Part shown: in pieces, positions 7,857 to 16,253 of the stretch
How positions within the stretch are numbered: the stretch's first letter is position 1
Layout of the letters: each line of letters begins with the position of its first letter
Origin: Arthrobacter sp. MYb214
GTDB taxonomy: Bacteria; Actinomycetota; Actinomycetes; Actinomycetales; Micrococcaceae
Direction: 5' to 3'
DNA: 64,000 bases
Assembly: GCF_002979865.1 (NCBI RefSeq)
Contig: NZ_PCPZ01000005.1
Location: 1 to 64,000 of the forward strand
The notes under the pieces: generated by a model
What the model saw: the letters and a program-made list of their open reading frames with translations, nothing else
The model's database searches: none
What the model was told of the DNA's origin: nothing
Made by a program: the position numbers and the translations under genes

Positions 7857-8729
7857 ATGGCATTCTCTCGCCGCACCTTCTTAACTTTCACCGCCGGCTC
7901 CGCCGCACTCCTCGCGCTGGCTTCTTGCGGCCTGGCAGGTGGACAGGCCGCCGGCACCGGTGACAAGACCATCAAGGTTATTGTCACCGAATCGGCCCCA
8001 TCGCAGGAACCAACCAAAATCGCACAGAAGCTGCTGGCCGAAAAGGGCTGGACTCTGGAGGCTACCTATGTCACCGACATCGTGCAGCCGAACCACGTGG
8101 TGTCCAATGGCGAATACGATGCCAACTTCTTCCAGCACGGCGCTTACCTGGAACAGTTCAAGAAGGATCAGAACGTCGACGTGGAGCCGGCCTTCTACAT
8201 GTACAGCTCGCCTGCCGGCGTGTACTCGAAGAAATACGACGACATCAAGGACCTGCCCAACGGTGCGACCATCGCACTGCCTGTGGATACCGCCAACAAC
8301 GGACGCGCGCTGGCCCTGTTGGATAAGGCCGGTGTCCTGAAGGTAGCTGAGGGCAAGAGCGTGATTCACTTGTCGCAGAACGACATCCTGGAGAACCCCA
8401 AGGGCTTCAAGTTCGTTGAGGTAGATCAGCAGTCGCTCTCAAAGACCCTGCCTGACGTGGATGCCGGGTTCCTTTTCGCCCGGCTCGGCGCCGAGATCGG
8501 ACTGAACCCGAAGGACGCACTGCTCTTTGAAGAGGAAGAAGAAGCGCTCCCGTACATCAACATCATCGGCGCAAAGCCAGGGTTTACGGACACCGAAAAG
8601 GGCAAGGCGCTGGAAGAGGCCTACCACTCCGATGAGGTGCGCGAATGGTACGCGAGCTACCTCGACGGTGCGTTGGGCACTCCTTGGGACCGCGATCTCG
8701 AAGCGGACTTCGCCACCTGGAATAAGTAG
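7857..8729 (+). CDS. metQ: Methionine-binding lipoprotein MetQ
   Basis: A 290-residue substrate-binding lipoprotein of the NlpA/MetQ family. A twin-arginine-like start (SRRTFLTF) leads into a hydrophobic stretch and the lipobox ALASC, so it is lipid-anchored outside the membrane. VTESAPSQEPTKIAQ, YVTDIVQPNHVVSNGEYDANFFQHGAYLEQF and LDGALGTPWDRD are typical blocks. The ATG at 7857 is chosen because it gives a proper signal peptide and has AAAGGA upstream; longer open frames overlap metI. Last gene of the transporter operon, followed by a strong terminator. Confidence 0.93.
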   Translation: MAFSRRTFLTFTAGSAALLALASCGLAGGQAAGTGDKTIKVIVTESAPSQEPTKIAQKLLAEKGWTLEATYVTDIVQPNHVVSNGEYDANFFQHGAYLEQFKKDQNVDVEPAFYMYSSPAGVYSKKYDDIKDLPNGATIALPVDTANNGRALALLDKAGVLKVAEGKSVIHLSQNDILENPKGFKFVEVDQQSLSKTLPDVDAGFLFARLGAEIGLNPKDALLFEEEEEALPYINIIGAKPGFTDTEKGKALEEAYHSDEVREWYASYLDGALGTPWDRDLEADFATWNK

Positions 8730-8735
8730 GCCCTT

Positions 8736-8770
8736 GGCCCCACGACGCTGAACTTCGGCGTTGTGGGGCT
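8736..8770 (+). terminator. Terminator after metQ
   Basis: GGCCCCACGACGC and GCGTTGTGGGGCT form a long stem with one G-T pair and a short loop, starting 6 nt after the metQ stop, with a T-rich stretch (ATTTTC) a few bases later. It separates the transporter operon from the second monooxygenase pair, at least partly. Confidence 0.8.
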
Positions 8771-8823
8771 CCACATTTTCCGACTCCTTTACTCAAAGTA
8801 TCGACGTTCTGCAGGGAGAACCC

Positions 8824-10041
8824 ATGACGATGATCGCCGCGCCCGCAATCGAAAGCCGCTACCAGGAACTTCTGGAGCGATTCCAAGCGGTCTTTGCCAG
8901 AATTGCTGAAGGAAGCTGTGAACGCGAGCAGCAGCGCATCCTGCCGTTCGAGCAGGTGCAGTGGCTCAAGGATGCCGGTTTCACCACGCTGCGTGTGCCA
9001 GAAAGCCATGGCGGTTCGCCTATCAGCCACGAGCATCTGTTCCGCTTGCTGATCGAGCTGGCCGCGGCGGACTCGAATGTAGCGCACCTGCTGCGCAGCC
9101 ACTTCTCCTTCGTCGAAACCATCTCCCTGCAGCCGGCAGAGTTCCAGGACCGCTGGTTCCCGCGGGTGCTTGCCGGGGAAATCTTCGGCAACGCCGCGAC
9201 CGAGCGTGGCGGCAATGCCCTTGGCACCACCAATACCAAGCTGGTCCAGACCGGGCAAGGCTGGGTGCTGCGCGGCGAGAAGTACTACACCACTGGCTCG
9301 ATCTTCGCCGATTGGGTAGTGGTCATGGCGACCACCGACGGGATTGAGGGGCGCCAATACGCCATCGTCGATCGCCATGCCGAGGGCGTGGAGATCCTTG
9401 ACGACTGGGATGGCTTCGGCCAGCCGCTGACCGGTACCGGCACCGCGATATTCACTGACGTTGCGGTGGAAGAAGCCAATATCATTCAGCGCAAGATAGC
9501 TTCCACCCTCGAACCTGCCTTCTTCCAGCTGTGCCTGCTCGCCGTACTGGCAGGTATCGGCAAGGGGGCCCGCAATGCCGCAGCAGGCATCGTTGCCAAC
9601 CGCACGCGAACCTTCAACACCGGCTCCGGCGCGCTGTTCAAGGATGACGCGCAGATCCAGGAACTTGTCGGCCGTTTGGCGGCCAATGTCTTCGCTGCAG
9701 AGAGCATCGTGGTCACCGCAGCCCGGGAACTGGATTCGGCGCTCGACGAGGATCTGGGCTTGGACCCGCAAGCGGCCTACCTGCGCGCAGAGCTTGCCGT
9801 CCAGCAAGCCCACGTGGCCACGCCGAAGCTGGTCCTGGACGCCACCAGCGAGCTCTTCGACGTCACCGGGGCCTCGGCGATTTCGACCTCCAAGTCGCTG
9901 GACCGCTTCTGGCGCAATGCCCGCACGGTGGCCACCCACAATCCGGTGGCCTTCAAGGCACGCTCGGTGGGGGACTACTTCATCAACGGCACCATTCCTA
10001 CTGGTTTGAACTCGATCGGCGAAGCAAAGGCAGGAAAATAA
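8824..10041 (+). CDS. SfnB/DszC-like flavin-dependent monooxygenase (acyl-CoA dehydrogenase fold), copy 2
   Basis: A 405-residue paralogue of the enzyme at 43..1374, sharing the order of motifs: LPFEQVQWLKDAGF, TERGGNALGTTNTK, FGQPLTGTGT and FWRNARTVATHNPVAFKARSVGDY. By family it oxidises an organosulfur substrate with reduced flavin. The ATG at 8824 has CAGGGAGAACCC directly in front. It stops 2 nt before the next gene, so the two are cotranscribed. It sits 94 nt behind metQ, after a terminator; read-through or an own promoter would be needed. No riboswitch is visible in this gap. Confidence 0.85.
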   Translation: MTMIAAPAIESRYQELLERFQAVFARIAEGSCEREQQRILPFEQVQWLKDAGFTTLRVPESHGGSPISHEHLFRLLIELAAADSNVAHLLRSHFSFVETISLQPAEFQDRWFPRVLAGEIFGNAATERGGNALGTTNTKLVQTGQGWVLRGEKYYTTGSIFADWVVVMATTDGIEGRQYAIVDRHAEGVEILDDWDGFGQPLTGTGTAIFTDVAVEEANIIQRKIASTLEPAFFQLCLLAVLAGIGKGARNAAAGIVANRTRTFNTGSGALFKDDAQIQELVGRLAANVFAAESIVVTAARELDSALDEDLGLDPQAAYLRAELAVQQAHVATPKLVLDATSELFDVTGASAISTSKSLDRFWRNARTVATHNPVAFKARSVGDYFINGTIPTGLNSIGEAKAGK

Positions 10042-10043
10042 TC

Positions 10044-11462
10044 ATGGGTACTTTCAACGAACGCCCGCGCTTGCTGCTTTCGGCCTTCTTGATGAACACC
10101 TCCAGCCACATCCTTGGCGGAATGTGGCGCCACCCCGAAGCGCAGCAGCATCGGTTCCATGAACTGGGCCTATGGGTTGACCTGGCCAAGAAGCTGGAAG
10201 AGGCAAAGTTCGATTCGCTGTTCTTCGCTGACGTGGTTGGCCTTTACGGCGAGCATGAGGGTGGTTGGGCATCGCACGTACGAAAGGGACTGCAGGTCCC
10301 CAGCCATGATCCGCTGGTCCTGCTTTCGGCATTGGCCGCCAGCACCAAGGACATCGGCCTGGCGATGACCAGCTCGGTCATCCAATCCCATCCATTCCAG
10401 TTTGCCCGGCAGATCTCCACCCTGGATCATCTCTCGCAGGGGCGTGTGGCCTGGAATATCGTCACCAGCGTACTGGAAAATGCGCACCGCAATTTCGGCG
10501 GGAAAGAACTGGTCGGGCATGATGACCGCTACGGTTGGGCCGAAGAATACGTGGACGCCGCCTACAAGCTGTGGGAGGGCTCCTGGGAAGAGGATGCCTT
10601 GCTGGCCGACAAGATTTCCGGAATCTACGCAGATCCGGCCAAGGTCAACAAAATCAACCACCGCGGCGACTACTACTCCATTGACGGTCCGCACCTGGCA
10701 CTGCCAAGTGCCCAGCGCACCCCGTTCCTGTTCCAGGCGGGTTCGTCGGCACGCGGTTCGCAGTTCGCGGCCACTCACGCCGAGGCGACCTTCCTCTTTG
10801 CCCCGCACGCACAGTACGTGGCGAAGAAGAATGCCCAGCTGATCGAGCACCTGGCTGCTGCCGGACGCGGCCGCGATGACATCAAGGTCTTTGCCGGCTT
10901 GTCCTTCCTCGTTGGTTCCACCGAAGCTGAAGCCAAGGCATTGGAAGCTGAATACGACGAGTACCTGGACTTGGACGCCATCATCGCGCACATCGGCGGC
11001 GGTATCGGAGTGGATCTGGGCGGACTGGACCTGGATACCCCGATCGGCCAGATCCAGACCGAGGGTGCGCAGGGAGTACTTGAAGCAGCCCGGGCTTCGG
11101 TGCCCGGCGGCAATCCGACCCTGCGCGACTTGGCCTACTACCGCGCCAAGGCACAGCAGATTTCGGGGACCCCGGAACAAATTGTCAATGAGCTCGAACG
11201 CTGGCAGGATGCTGGTATCGATGGCCTGAACGTGATGAATCATGTTCTTCCCGGCTCCTACGACAACTTCATTGACGGAGTGCTGCCCGAACTGCGCCGC
11301 CGTGGCCTGGCCCAAAGTGGATATGCAGAGGGCAGCCTGCGCCAGAAGGTCTTTGGCCGTGGCGATTACCTGCCCGCGCATCATCCGGCGGCGAAGCACC
11401 GCGGGGCGTTCTCGCAGAACAGCGCGGCAGCCACTGGGAAAGCGGTTCAGCTGCAGCAGTGA
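10044..11462 (+). CDS. NtaA/SnaA/DszA-family FMN-dependent monooxygenase, copy 2
   Basis: A 472-residue luciferase-like monooxygenase. MNTSSHILGGMWRHPE, LDHLSQGRVAWNIVTS and SAQRTPFLFQAGSSARGSQFAATHAE identify the NtaA/SnaA/DszA branch. It is homologous to 1432..2835 but differs in several blocks, suggesting a different substrate. The start follows the stop of the SfnB-like gene by 2 nt, which indicates translational coupling. Together with the upstream gene and metNIQ it forms a likely uptake-and-desulfurisation module. No partner flavin reductase is present. Confidence 0.85.
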   Translation: MGTFNERPRLLLSAFLMNTSSHILGGMWRHPEAQQHRFHELGLWVDLAKKLEEAKFDSLFFADVVGLYGEHEGGWASHVRKGLQVPSHDPLVLLSALAASTKDIGLAMTSSVIQSHPFQFARQISTLDHLSQGRVAWNIVTSVLENAHRNFGGKELVGHDDRYGWAEEYVDAAYKLWEGSWEEDALLADKISGIYADPAKVNKINHRGDYYSIDGPHLALPSAQRTPFLFQAGSSARGSQFAATHAEATFLFAPHAQYVAKKNAQLIEHLAAAGRGRDDIKVFAGLSFLVGSTEAEAKALEAEYDEYLDLDAIIAHIGGGIGVDLGGLDLDTPIGQIQTEGAQGVLEAARASVPGGNPTLRDLAYYRAKAQQISGTPEQIVNELERWQDAGIDGLNVMNHVLPGSYDNFIDGVLPELRRRGLAQSGYAEGSLRQKVFGRGDYLPAHHPAAKHRGAFSQNSAAATGKAVQLQQ

Positions 11463-11566
11463 ATTCCGAACGCTTGGAAGGCCAGCGGTGTGAGCGGTTC
11501 CTGCCAATTGGACGTACTTCAGTACCTGGACGCCAAAAGTGCCAGCAACGCGGTATGGTGTCGTGC

Positions 11567-11983
11567 ATGGACACGCAGCACGTAAATAATTCGGCAACAA
11601 TCCGCAGGCTGTTGAGCACGCCTGGACGCTGGGCGGTTGTCGGGCTGACCAACAACCCAGCTCGCGTAGCTCCGTCCATCGCCCGTTTCCTGCGTGATGA
11701 ACTGTCGATGCAGATTATTCCCGTGTCGTTAGGCGCGGAAATTGTAATGGGCGAACCGGGCTTCGCGAAGCTTGCTGGCATTCCAGGCCCCATTGACGTG
11801 GTGGATTGCTTCGTGAACTCTTCCAAGGTGGGAGACATCGTTGACCAAGCCATTGCCGTAGGAGCGCAGGCGGTGTGGTTGCAGCTGGGCGTCATTGACG
11901 AAGCTGCCGCCCGACGGGCCAAGGATGCGGGACTGGACGTAGTAATGGATACCTGCCCCAAGATCGAGTACCCATTTCGCTAG
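11567..11983 (+). CDS. CoA-binding (Rossmann-like) domain protein, YccU type
   Basis: A 138-residue protein consisting of one CoA-binding domain, as in YccU-like stand-alone proteins. Diagnostic parts are GRWAVVGLTNNPAR near the N-terminus, VDVVDCFVN-like IDVVDCFVN in the middle and the C-terminal DAGLDVVMDTCPKIEY. The ATG at 11567 is preferred: a TATGGT box ends 7 nt before it, suggesting a leaderless mRNA, and it begins just before the conserved domain. Family members bind CoA or acyl-CoA; their biological role is not settled. Followed 10 nt later by a MmcQ/YjbR-like gene. Confidence 0.8.
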   Translation: MDTQHVNNSATIRRLLSTPGRWAVVGLTNNPARVAPSIARFLRDELSMQIIPVSLGAEIVMGEPGFAKLAGIPGPIDVVDCFVNSSKVGDIVDQAIAVGAQAVWLQLGVIDEAAARRAKDAGLDVVMDTCPKIEYPFR

Positions 11984-11993
11984 TGAGGCATTG

Positions 11994-12413
11994 ATGGCAA
12001 CAACAGCTGGGCAAGAAGAATTGGAAAATGCGTGGGCGCAGCTGTGCCTGCGCATGCCGTGCGCTTACGCCGATTACCCCTTCGGCCCTGACAGCACCGT
12101 ATTCAAGGTGGCGGGCAGTGATCCGGGCAAAGGCAAAATATTTGGGCTGCTCATGCACCTGCAAGGCGAATTAGTGCTGAACCTGAAATGCGAACCGGCT
12201 CTGGCAGACCAGCAGCGCAGCGAGCATCCGCAGATCACCGCGGGCTATCACATGAATAAGAAGCACTGGAATTCGGTTCGTGCAGGACTCGACCCGCAAC
12301 TGATGGGCGAGCTCATCGAGGATTCATACGATTTAGTGGTCGACGGCATGCCCCAAAGGGATAAAGAATACATTCGTTTGCAAGGCGCAATTAACAAGGG
12401 AACCCTAGACTAG
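11994..12413 (+). CDS. MmcQ/YjbR-family protein
   Basis: A 139-residue protein of the MmcQ/YjbR (CyaY-like fold) family. Typical segments are YPFGPDSTVFKV, LNLKCEPALADQQRSEHPQITAGYHMNKKHWNSV and ELIEDSYDLVVDGMP. The family is thought to bind DNA or act as a small regulator but has no established function. The ATG at 11994 has TGAGG upstream; the TTG three bases earlier is a weaker alternative. It lies between the CoA-binding protein and an ABM-domain protein with very short gaps, so the three are probably one operon. Confidence 0.8.
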   Translation: MATTAGQEELENAWAQLCLRMPCAYADYPFGPDSTVFKVAGSDPGKGKIFGLLMHLQGELVLNLKCEPALADQQRSEHPQITAGYHMNKKHWNSVRAGLDPQLMGELIEDSYDLVVDGMPQRDKEYIRLQGAINKGTLD

Positions 12414-12417
12414 AGAC

Positions 12418-12741
12418 ATGTACTTCATCGTTGTTAAATACCAAGTAAAGCCAGAATCCACCCCGAACTTCATGGGCCATGTCGCTGAATTCACCGCGGC
12501 AACCCGCGCCGAAGAGGGCAACATCTTCTTCGATTGGTCCGTGAGCGTCGAAGACCCCAACGAATTCGTCCTGGTTGAGGCCTTCCGCGATGACGAAGCC
12601 GCGGCAAACCACGTGAACTCCGCCCACTTCGCAGCCGGTCTTGAGTCCATGCGACCACACCTGGTCTCCACCCCGAAGATCGTTTCCCGCAAGGTAGACG
12701 GCGAAGGCTGGGATTCCATGGGCGAACTGGTCATCGACTAA
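12418..12741 (+). CDS. ABM/YgiN-like antibiotic biosynthesis monooxygenase-domain protein
   Basis: A 107-residue dimeric alpha-beta-barrel protein of the ABM family. MYFIVVKYQVKPE forms the first strand, FFDWSVSVEDPNEFVLVEAF the central strands, and HVNSAHFAAGLESMRPHL the helix with the usual histidines. Relatives include quinol monooxygenase YgiN and LsrG. Its substrate is unknown. The start lies 4 nt after the preceding stop, showing cotranscription, and a perfect terminator follows. Confidence 0.82.
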   Translation: MYFIVVKYQVKPESTPNFMGHVAEFTAATRAEEGNIFFDWSVSVEDPNEFVLVEAFRDDEAAANHVNSAHFAAGLESMRPHLVSTPKIVSRKVDGEGWDSMGELVID

Positions 12742-12752
12742 GTTATTGGGAC

Positions 12753-12794
12753 AAAGGCAAAGGGAAGAACCTCTTGGTTCTTCCCTTTGCCTTT
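12753..12794. terminator. Perfect bidirectional terminator
   Basis: A perfect 19-bp stem (AAAGGCAAAGGGAAGAACC with its complement) around a TCTT loop lies between the ABM-domain gene and the convergent 5'-nucleotidase gene. A/T-rich flanks on both sides allow it to work in both directions. Confidence 0.88.
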
Positions 12795-12811
12795 ATCTTT
12801 GCCCTTGGGCT

Positions 12812-14845
12812 CTAGCGTCCGGCCTTGTTGCCGAAGCGGCGTATCAGTACCAAGGCGATGCCTGCCAGGACAACGACACCGGCGACGATGCCGATCCAGC
12901 TGGTGCCGAATCCGGTAGCAGCTAGGTCTTCGGAGTCCCGGTTCTGGGAATCATCCTTCTGCTCATCCTTAGGCTCGCCAGACGAGTCAGGGGACCGGGT
13001 CGCGTCCCCAGTTGGCTCTGGCGAACTGGTAGGTTCTTCGGTCGCGTCGTCGGTTGCATCCTCAGATGGTTCCGGCGAATCAGTTGGATCCCCGGTTGGC
13101 TCATCCGAAGGATCCGGCGACTGCGTTGGCGCAACAGGCTCTTGCAGGACCGCGCGGCCCAGCGGAGCCGGCTCAACAACGTCATGTGCCTTGAAGTAGT
13201 TCACGGTGGCGTCCAAATCGATCTGGCCGGAGTCAGCATGATCGGTGCCGGCGGCAAACGCGGCGAAGTTATCGCCACCGGTAGCCAGGAATGCATTGGC
13301 TGCGACACGGAAGGTTGCTTCCTCGTCCAGTGGCTCGCCCTTGAAGGTGATGTCCTTGATGTGCTCGCCCTGGGCAGCGTCCTCGACGTAGGTGTAGGCG
13401 AGACCCTCGGAAATACCCAGATGCAGCTTGTTGCGTTCCGATCCTGCAGGCTGCCACTGCTGCTCCAAGGCCTCGCGGATCTGCGCCCCGGTGAGGTTGA
13501 AAGTGATCAGGGTGTTGGCGAATGGCTGGACCTCGGCTGCGGCCTTGTAGGACACTGTGCCATCTTGGCCGTAGAGCAGGTCGGCACGCAGGCCGCCTGG
13601 GTTCATGAATGCGATCTCGGCTGGTTCGCTGGCGAAATCCTCATTAGAGGTAGCCCATAGGTGGATGTCGGCTACGGTGTTGCCCAGGGTGGATTCAACG
13701 CCTCGGTCCTGGCCGGGTTCTTCTCCACCACGAAGGATGTCTTCAGAGATGGCGCCGATCTTCACGCTGCCGACCACTTCAGCTTCCGCTTCAGCGGCGC
13801 TAACGATTTCTGCGACCTCGGCATTGGCATCAAAGTTGCCCACCCATTCGCCGTCAGCGCCCTCGGTTGCCAAGGCGATGCGCTCGGTAGCGGCCTCGGT
13901 GACTTCGCCAGTCTCAGGATCTACCTGCAAGGAAACCTTGCCCAAAGTGGTGCCGTACTGGTGGGACTGGATCACCGGGCGGCCCGCGATTTCGCAGTCG
14001 TAGGACTGGTGGGTGTGGCCCGAGAAGATCGCGTCGATCTCGTTGCTGGCCTCGCGAACGAGCTCGCCATAGGCGCTGTCTTCTTCGGCAATATCTGCGC
14101 ACTGATCGCCAGCGGAACCGTTGTGGGTCAGCAGCACCACTACATCTGCCTCGCCGTTCGCTTCATCGCCATCGGAGAGCTGCTCAGCTACACGGTTCGC
14201 TGCTTCCAGTTCGCTGCCGAAATCCAGGTCGGCGATGCCAGCTGGGGAAACCAGTGAAGGCATGTCTTCGGTAACGGTGCCAATGAAGCCCACGGAAATA
14301 CCGGAGATCTCGCGGATCGCGTATTCCTGGAGGGCAGGAGCCGTGGTGCCCTTTTCATAGACATTGGCGCCCAGTGCGAAGTCTGCGCCGTTGACACCGC
14401 TGGAATCGGCGTAGCTGTCGATGACGCGTCCGGTCAGGTCCGCGAATCCCTTGTCGAACTCGTGGTTGCCTACTGCCGAGACATCCAGGCCGCCAGCACC
14501 CAGGGCAGCGATGGTTGGTTCGTCATCCTGCGAGGCGGAAGCGAAGGTTGAGGCGCCGATGTTATCGCCGGCGGAGACGAATAGGGTGTTTTCGTTTTCT
14601 GCACGCATTCCATCTACAGCACCGGACAGCACAGCAGCGCCGGCAGAGCTTCTGTCAGCAGAAATGCGGCCATGGAAGTCATTGATGCCAACTAGATCAA
14701 TGGTGACGGCTTCAGTACCCGCAGCTGGCGACAGGGAAGCACTCTGCGTGGATGTAGCCTGAGCTGTTGCGGCACCGGTGGCGGCCAGCGAAATCGTTGC
14801 CAGCGAAGCGAGACCGAGTTTTCTTATCTGCCTGAATGCAGGCAT
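12812..14845 (-). CDS. Cell-wall-anchored 5'-nucleotidase/UshA-like phosphoesterase
   Basis: A 677-residue extracellular metallophosphoesterase that removes phosphate from nucleotides. The signal peptide is followed by the metal-site motifs NDFHG, GNHEFDKG and SGHTHQSYDC; the C-terminal 5'-nucleotidase domain contains FMNPGGLRADL and FNLTGAQIREALEQQW. A Pro/Ser/Thr/Asp-rich linker leads to the sorting signal LAATG, a hydrophobic helix and RRFGNKAGR, so sortase attachment to the wall is likely. The ATG at 14845 is used because TAGGAGT stands before it and it starts the signal peptide; an upstream in-frame start at 14875 is weaker. No sortase gene is in the window. Confidence 0.9.
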   Translation of the reverse strand: MPAFRQIRKLGLASLATISLAATGAATAQATSTQSASLSPAAGTEAVTIDLVGINDFHGRISADRSSAGAAVLSGAVDGMRAENENTLFVSAGDNIGASTFASASQDDEPTIAALGAGGLDVSAVGNHEFDKGFADLTGRVIDSYADSSGVNGADFALGANVYEKGTTAPALQEYAIREISGISVGFIGTVTEDMPSLVSPAGIADLDFGSELEAANRVAEQLSDGDEANGEADVVVLLTHNGSAGDQCADIAEEDSAYGELVREASNEIDAIFSGHTHQSYDCEIAGRPVIQSHQYGTTLGKVSLQVDPETGEVTEAATERIALATEGADGEWVGNFDANAEVAEIVSAAEAEAEVVGSVKIGAISEDILRGGEEPGQDRGVESTLGNTVADIHLWATSNEDFASEPAEIAFMNPGGLRADLLYGQDGTVSYKAAAEVQPFANTLITFNLTGAQIREALEQQWQPAGSERNKLHLGISEGLAYTYVEDAAQGEHIKDITFKGEPLDEEATFRVAANAFLATGGDNFAAFAAGTDHADSGQIDLDATVNYFKAHDVVEPAPLGRAVLQEPVAPTQSPDPSDEPTGDPTDSPEPSEDATDDATEEPTSSPEPTGDATRSPDSSGEPKDEQKDDSQNRDSEDLAATGFGTSWIGIVAGVVVLAGIALVLIRRFGNKAGR

Positions 14846-14962
14846 GGGTACTCCTAAAAGTGACGAGTGTGACAAGACATATGTCTATCGCATCTGAATG
14901 AACCTGTCGATGCTTTGGCGTTAAATTTAGGTGCAGAAGTACAAGTACTGTCGGTTATTCAA

Positions 14963-15003
14963 CAGAAGCAACCTCCCAGCCATAGGCCAAGAGGTTGCTT
15001 CTG
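14963..15003 (-). terminator. Terminator hairpin downstream of small membrane-protein gene
   Basis: CAGAAGCAACCTC and GAGGTTGCTTCTG are perfect 13-bp arms with a 15-nt loop, 18 nt after the stop of the minus-strand gene at 15021..15233. The following TTGAATAA is only moderately T-rich. Confidence 0.7.
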
Positions 15004-15020
15004 ATTAGAGGAGTATGCAG

Positions 15021-15233
15021 TTATTGCTGACGCTTATGCCGCGGGTCACCTGCGGTGACGGTGGAAGTTCCAAGGATCGCACTCAGCAGCAGCATGGCTG
15101 CTCCAATGAACATGAGGGTGGAGACGACCCAGCAGGCAGTGGCTGCCTCGCGCTGCGTGGTGGTCAGTGCAAAACTGAAGATGCACACGCTGGAAACCAG
15201 TAGGAGGACTCCGGGGATTCGTCTCTTCATCAT
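15021..15233 (-). CDS. Small two-helix membrane protein of unknown function
   Basis: A 70-residue hypothetical protein. After a basic MMKRR start come two hydrophobic helices, IPGVLLLVSSVCIFSFAL and CWVVSTLMFIGAAMLLLSA, and a polar tail ending in KRQQ. No family is recognised. The start at 15233 (tandem ATG) is preceded by AAGGGC; a longer frame from 15266 is possible but adds polar residues with no ribosome-binding site. It stands alone between the nucleotidase and nuclease genes and has its own terminator, which supports expression. Confidence 0.55.
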   Translation of the reverse strand: MMKRRIPGVLLLVSSVCIFSFALTTTQREAATACWVVSTLMFIGAAMLLLSAILGTSTVTAGDPRHKRQQ

Positions 15234-15403
15234 GCGCCCTTGCAGTAGAGGATCAGGCCAAGCCATCGCAGAACATAATCGCTAACGTGTTGAATAATAT
15301 CCATTTTGCCACAAGTCCATCGATTTGACGATAAGCCTTAAGGTGGATGTTTCCGTGCGATGCCCTGCGTACGGCTATGAGGCCCGGCGAAGCTGCCTGA
15401 CTG

Positions 15404-16111
15404 CTAGATGCAGGATTTGAGGATGTTCCCGATCGCGGTGTGCTCTGCCGTGGTCATCCAAACGTCGTATTTGGCTTTTACCTGGGTCTGCCGCGAGACG
15501 TAAGTGCAACGGAAGCTCTTGTTTGGTGGCAACCATGATGCCGCGTCCTTGTCGCCTTTGGAAGCATTAGTGGGGCCATCGGAAGCCAGCAGGTTCAGCG
15601 GGTCATTGGCAAATTCCAAGCGGGTCTCGGCATCCCAGCGCTGCGCGCCCTTTTGCCAGGAATCGGACAGGGCGACAACATGGTCGATTTGCACGGAGGT
15701 GCTGGTGCCTTGGCCGCGCTTGAATTCGATGGTCTTGCCCGTGTAGGGATCATCGAACGTTCCGCTCAATACAACGCAGGGTCGCGTGGCCGGTTTATAT
15801 GTCACGTCCACCAAATCGCGCGAGAGGATGTCGTTGCGCGCATCGCATCCATTGCGGTCCGGATCTTTCCATCCCTTGCCGAATTCCGCTCTGTCGTAGC
15901 CGGTTTTTGGTGCGCGGCCTTTGACCGTAACTTCATTGAGCAGTTCAAGGGATTCTGCGTAGATATCACGTTGTTCTGCGGTGCTTGGCGTCGGTGCGGC
16001 TTGGGCATCAGGAAGGGGCGGGAACTCAATGGTCTCCAATGAAGAGCACGAGCTCAGAGCCAGGGTGGACAGGAGGGCGAACAAAGATAAGGTGCGACGC
16101 AGCGAACGCAT
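15404..16111 (-). CDS. Secreted HNH nuclease-family lipoprotein (DUF1524/GmrSD-like)
   Basis: A 235-residue protein with a lipobox (LALSSC) after the signal peptide, so it is probably tethered to the outer face of the membrane. The nuclease core is VQIDHVVALSDSWQKGA followed by FANDPLNLLASDGPTNASKG and DAASWLPPNKSFRCTYVSRQ, the pattern of secreted HNH proteins related to DUF1524. RNGCDARNDILSRDL and two cysteine pairs are also typical. It probably cleaves external DNA, possibly for phosphate or nucleotide use. An AGGAG motif lies 12 nt before the ATG. Neighbours are a wall-bound nucleotidase and a siderophore-binding lipoprotein. Confidence 0.85.
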   Translation of the reverse strand: MRSLRRTLSLFALLSTLALSSCSSLETIEFPPLPDAQAAPTPSTAEQRDIYAESLELLNEVTVKGRAPKTGYDRAEFGKGWKDPDRNGCDARNDILSRDLVDVTYKPATRPCVVLSGTFDDPYTGKTIEFKRGQGTSTSVQIDHVVALSDSWQKGAQRWDAETRLEFANDPLNLLASDGPTNASKGDKDAASWLPPNKSFRCTYVSRQTQVKAKYDVWMTTAEHTAIGNILKSCI

Positions 16112-16253
16112 GCGGTAGTACTACTCCTAAGGTGGCTGGTGCTTGAGCTAGAAGATGCTCTGACTTGAACTATAGGCAGTGGAGCGGACCATTTAGCCGT
16201 CCATGATCCGTGTTGTGGCGTGAGGTCGGATGTACCGGCTTCAAGGAATGCTG

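Noticed and set aside
8730-8823. A third SAM riboswitch before the second SfnB-like gene
   Set aside because: The gap holds a terminator hairpin and a ribosome-binding site but no GCAACC or GGTGCTA elements.
10170-11600. Minus-strand open frame of 476 codons opposite the second NtaA-like gene
   Set aside because: Antisense shadow; no family motif and it would run into the promoter region of the next gene.
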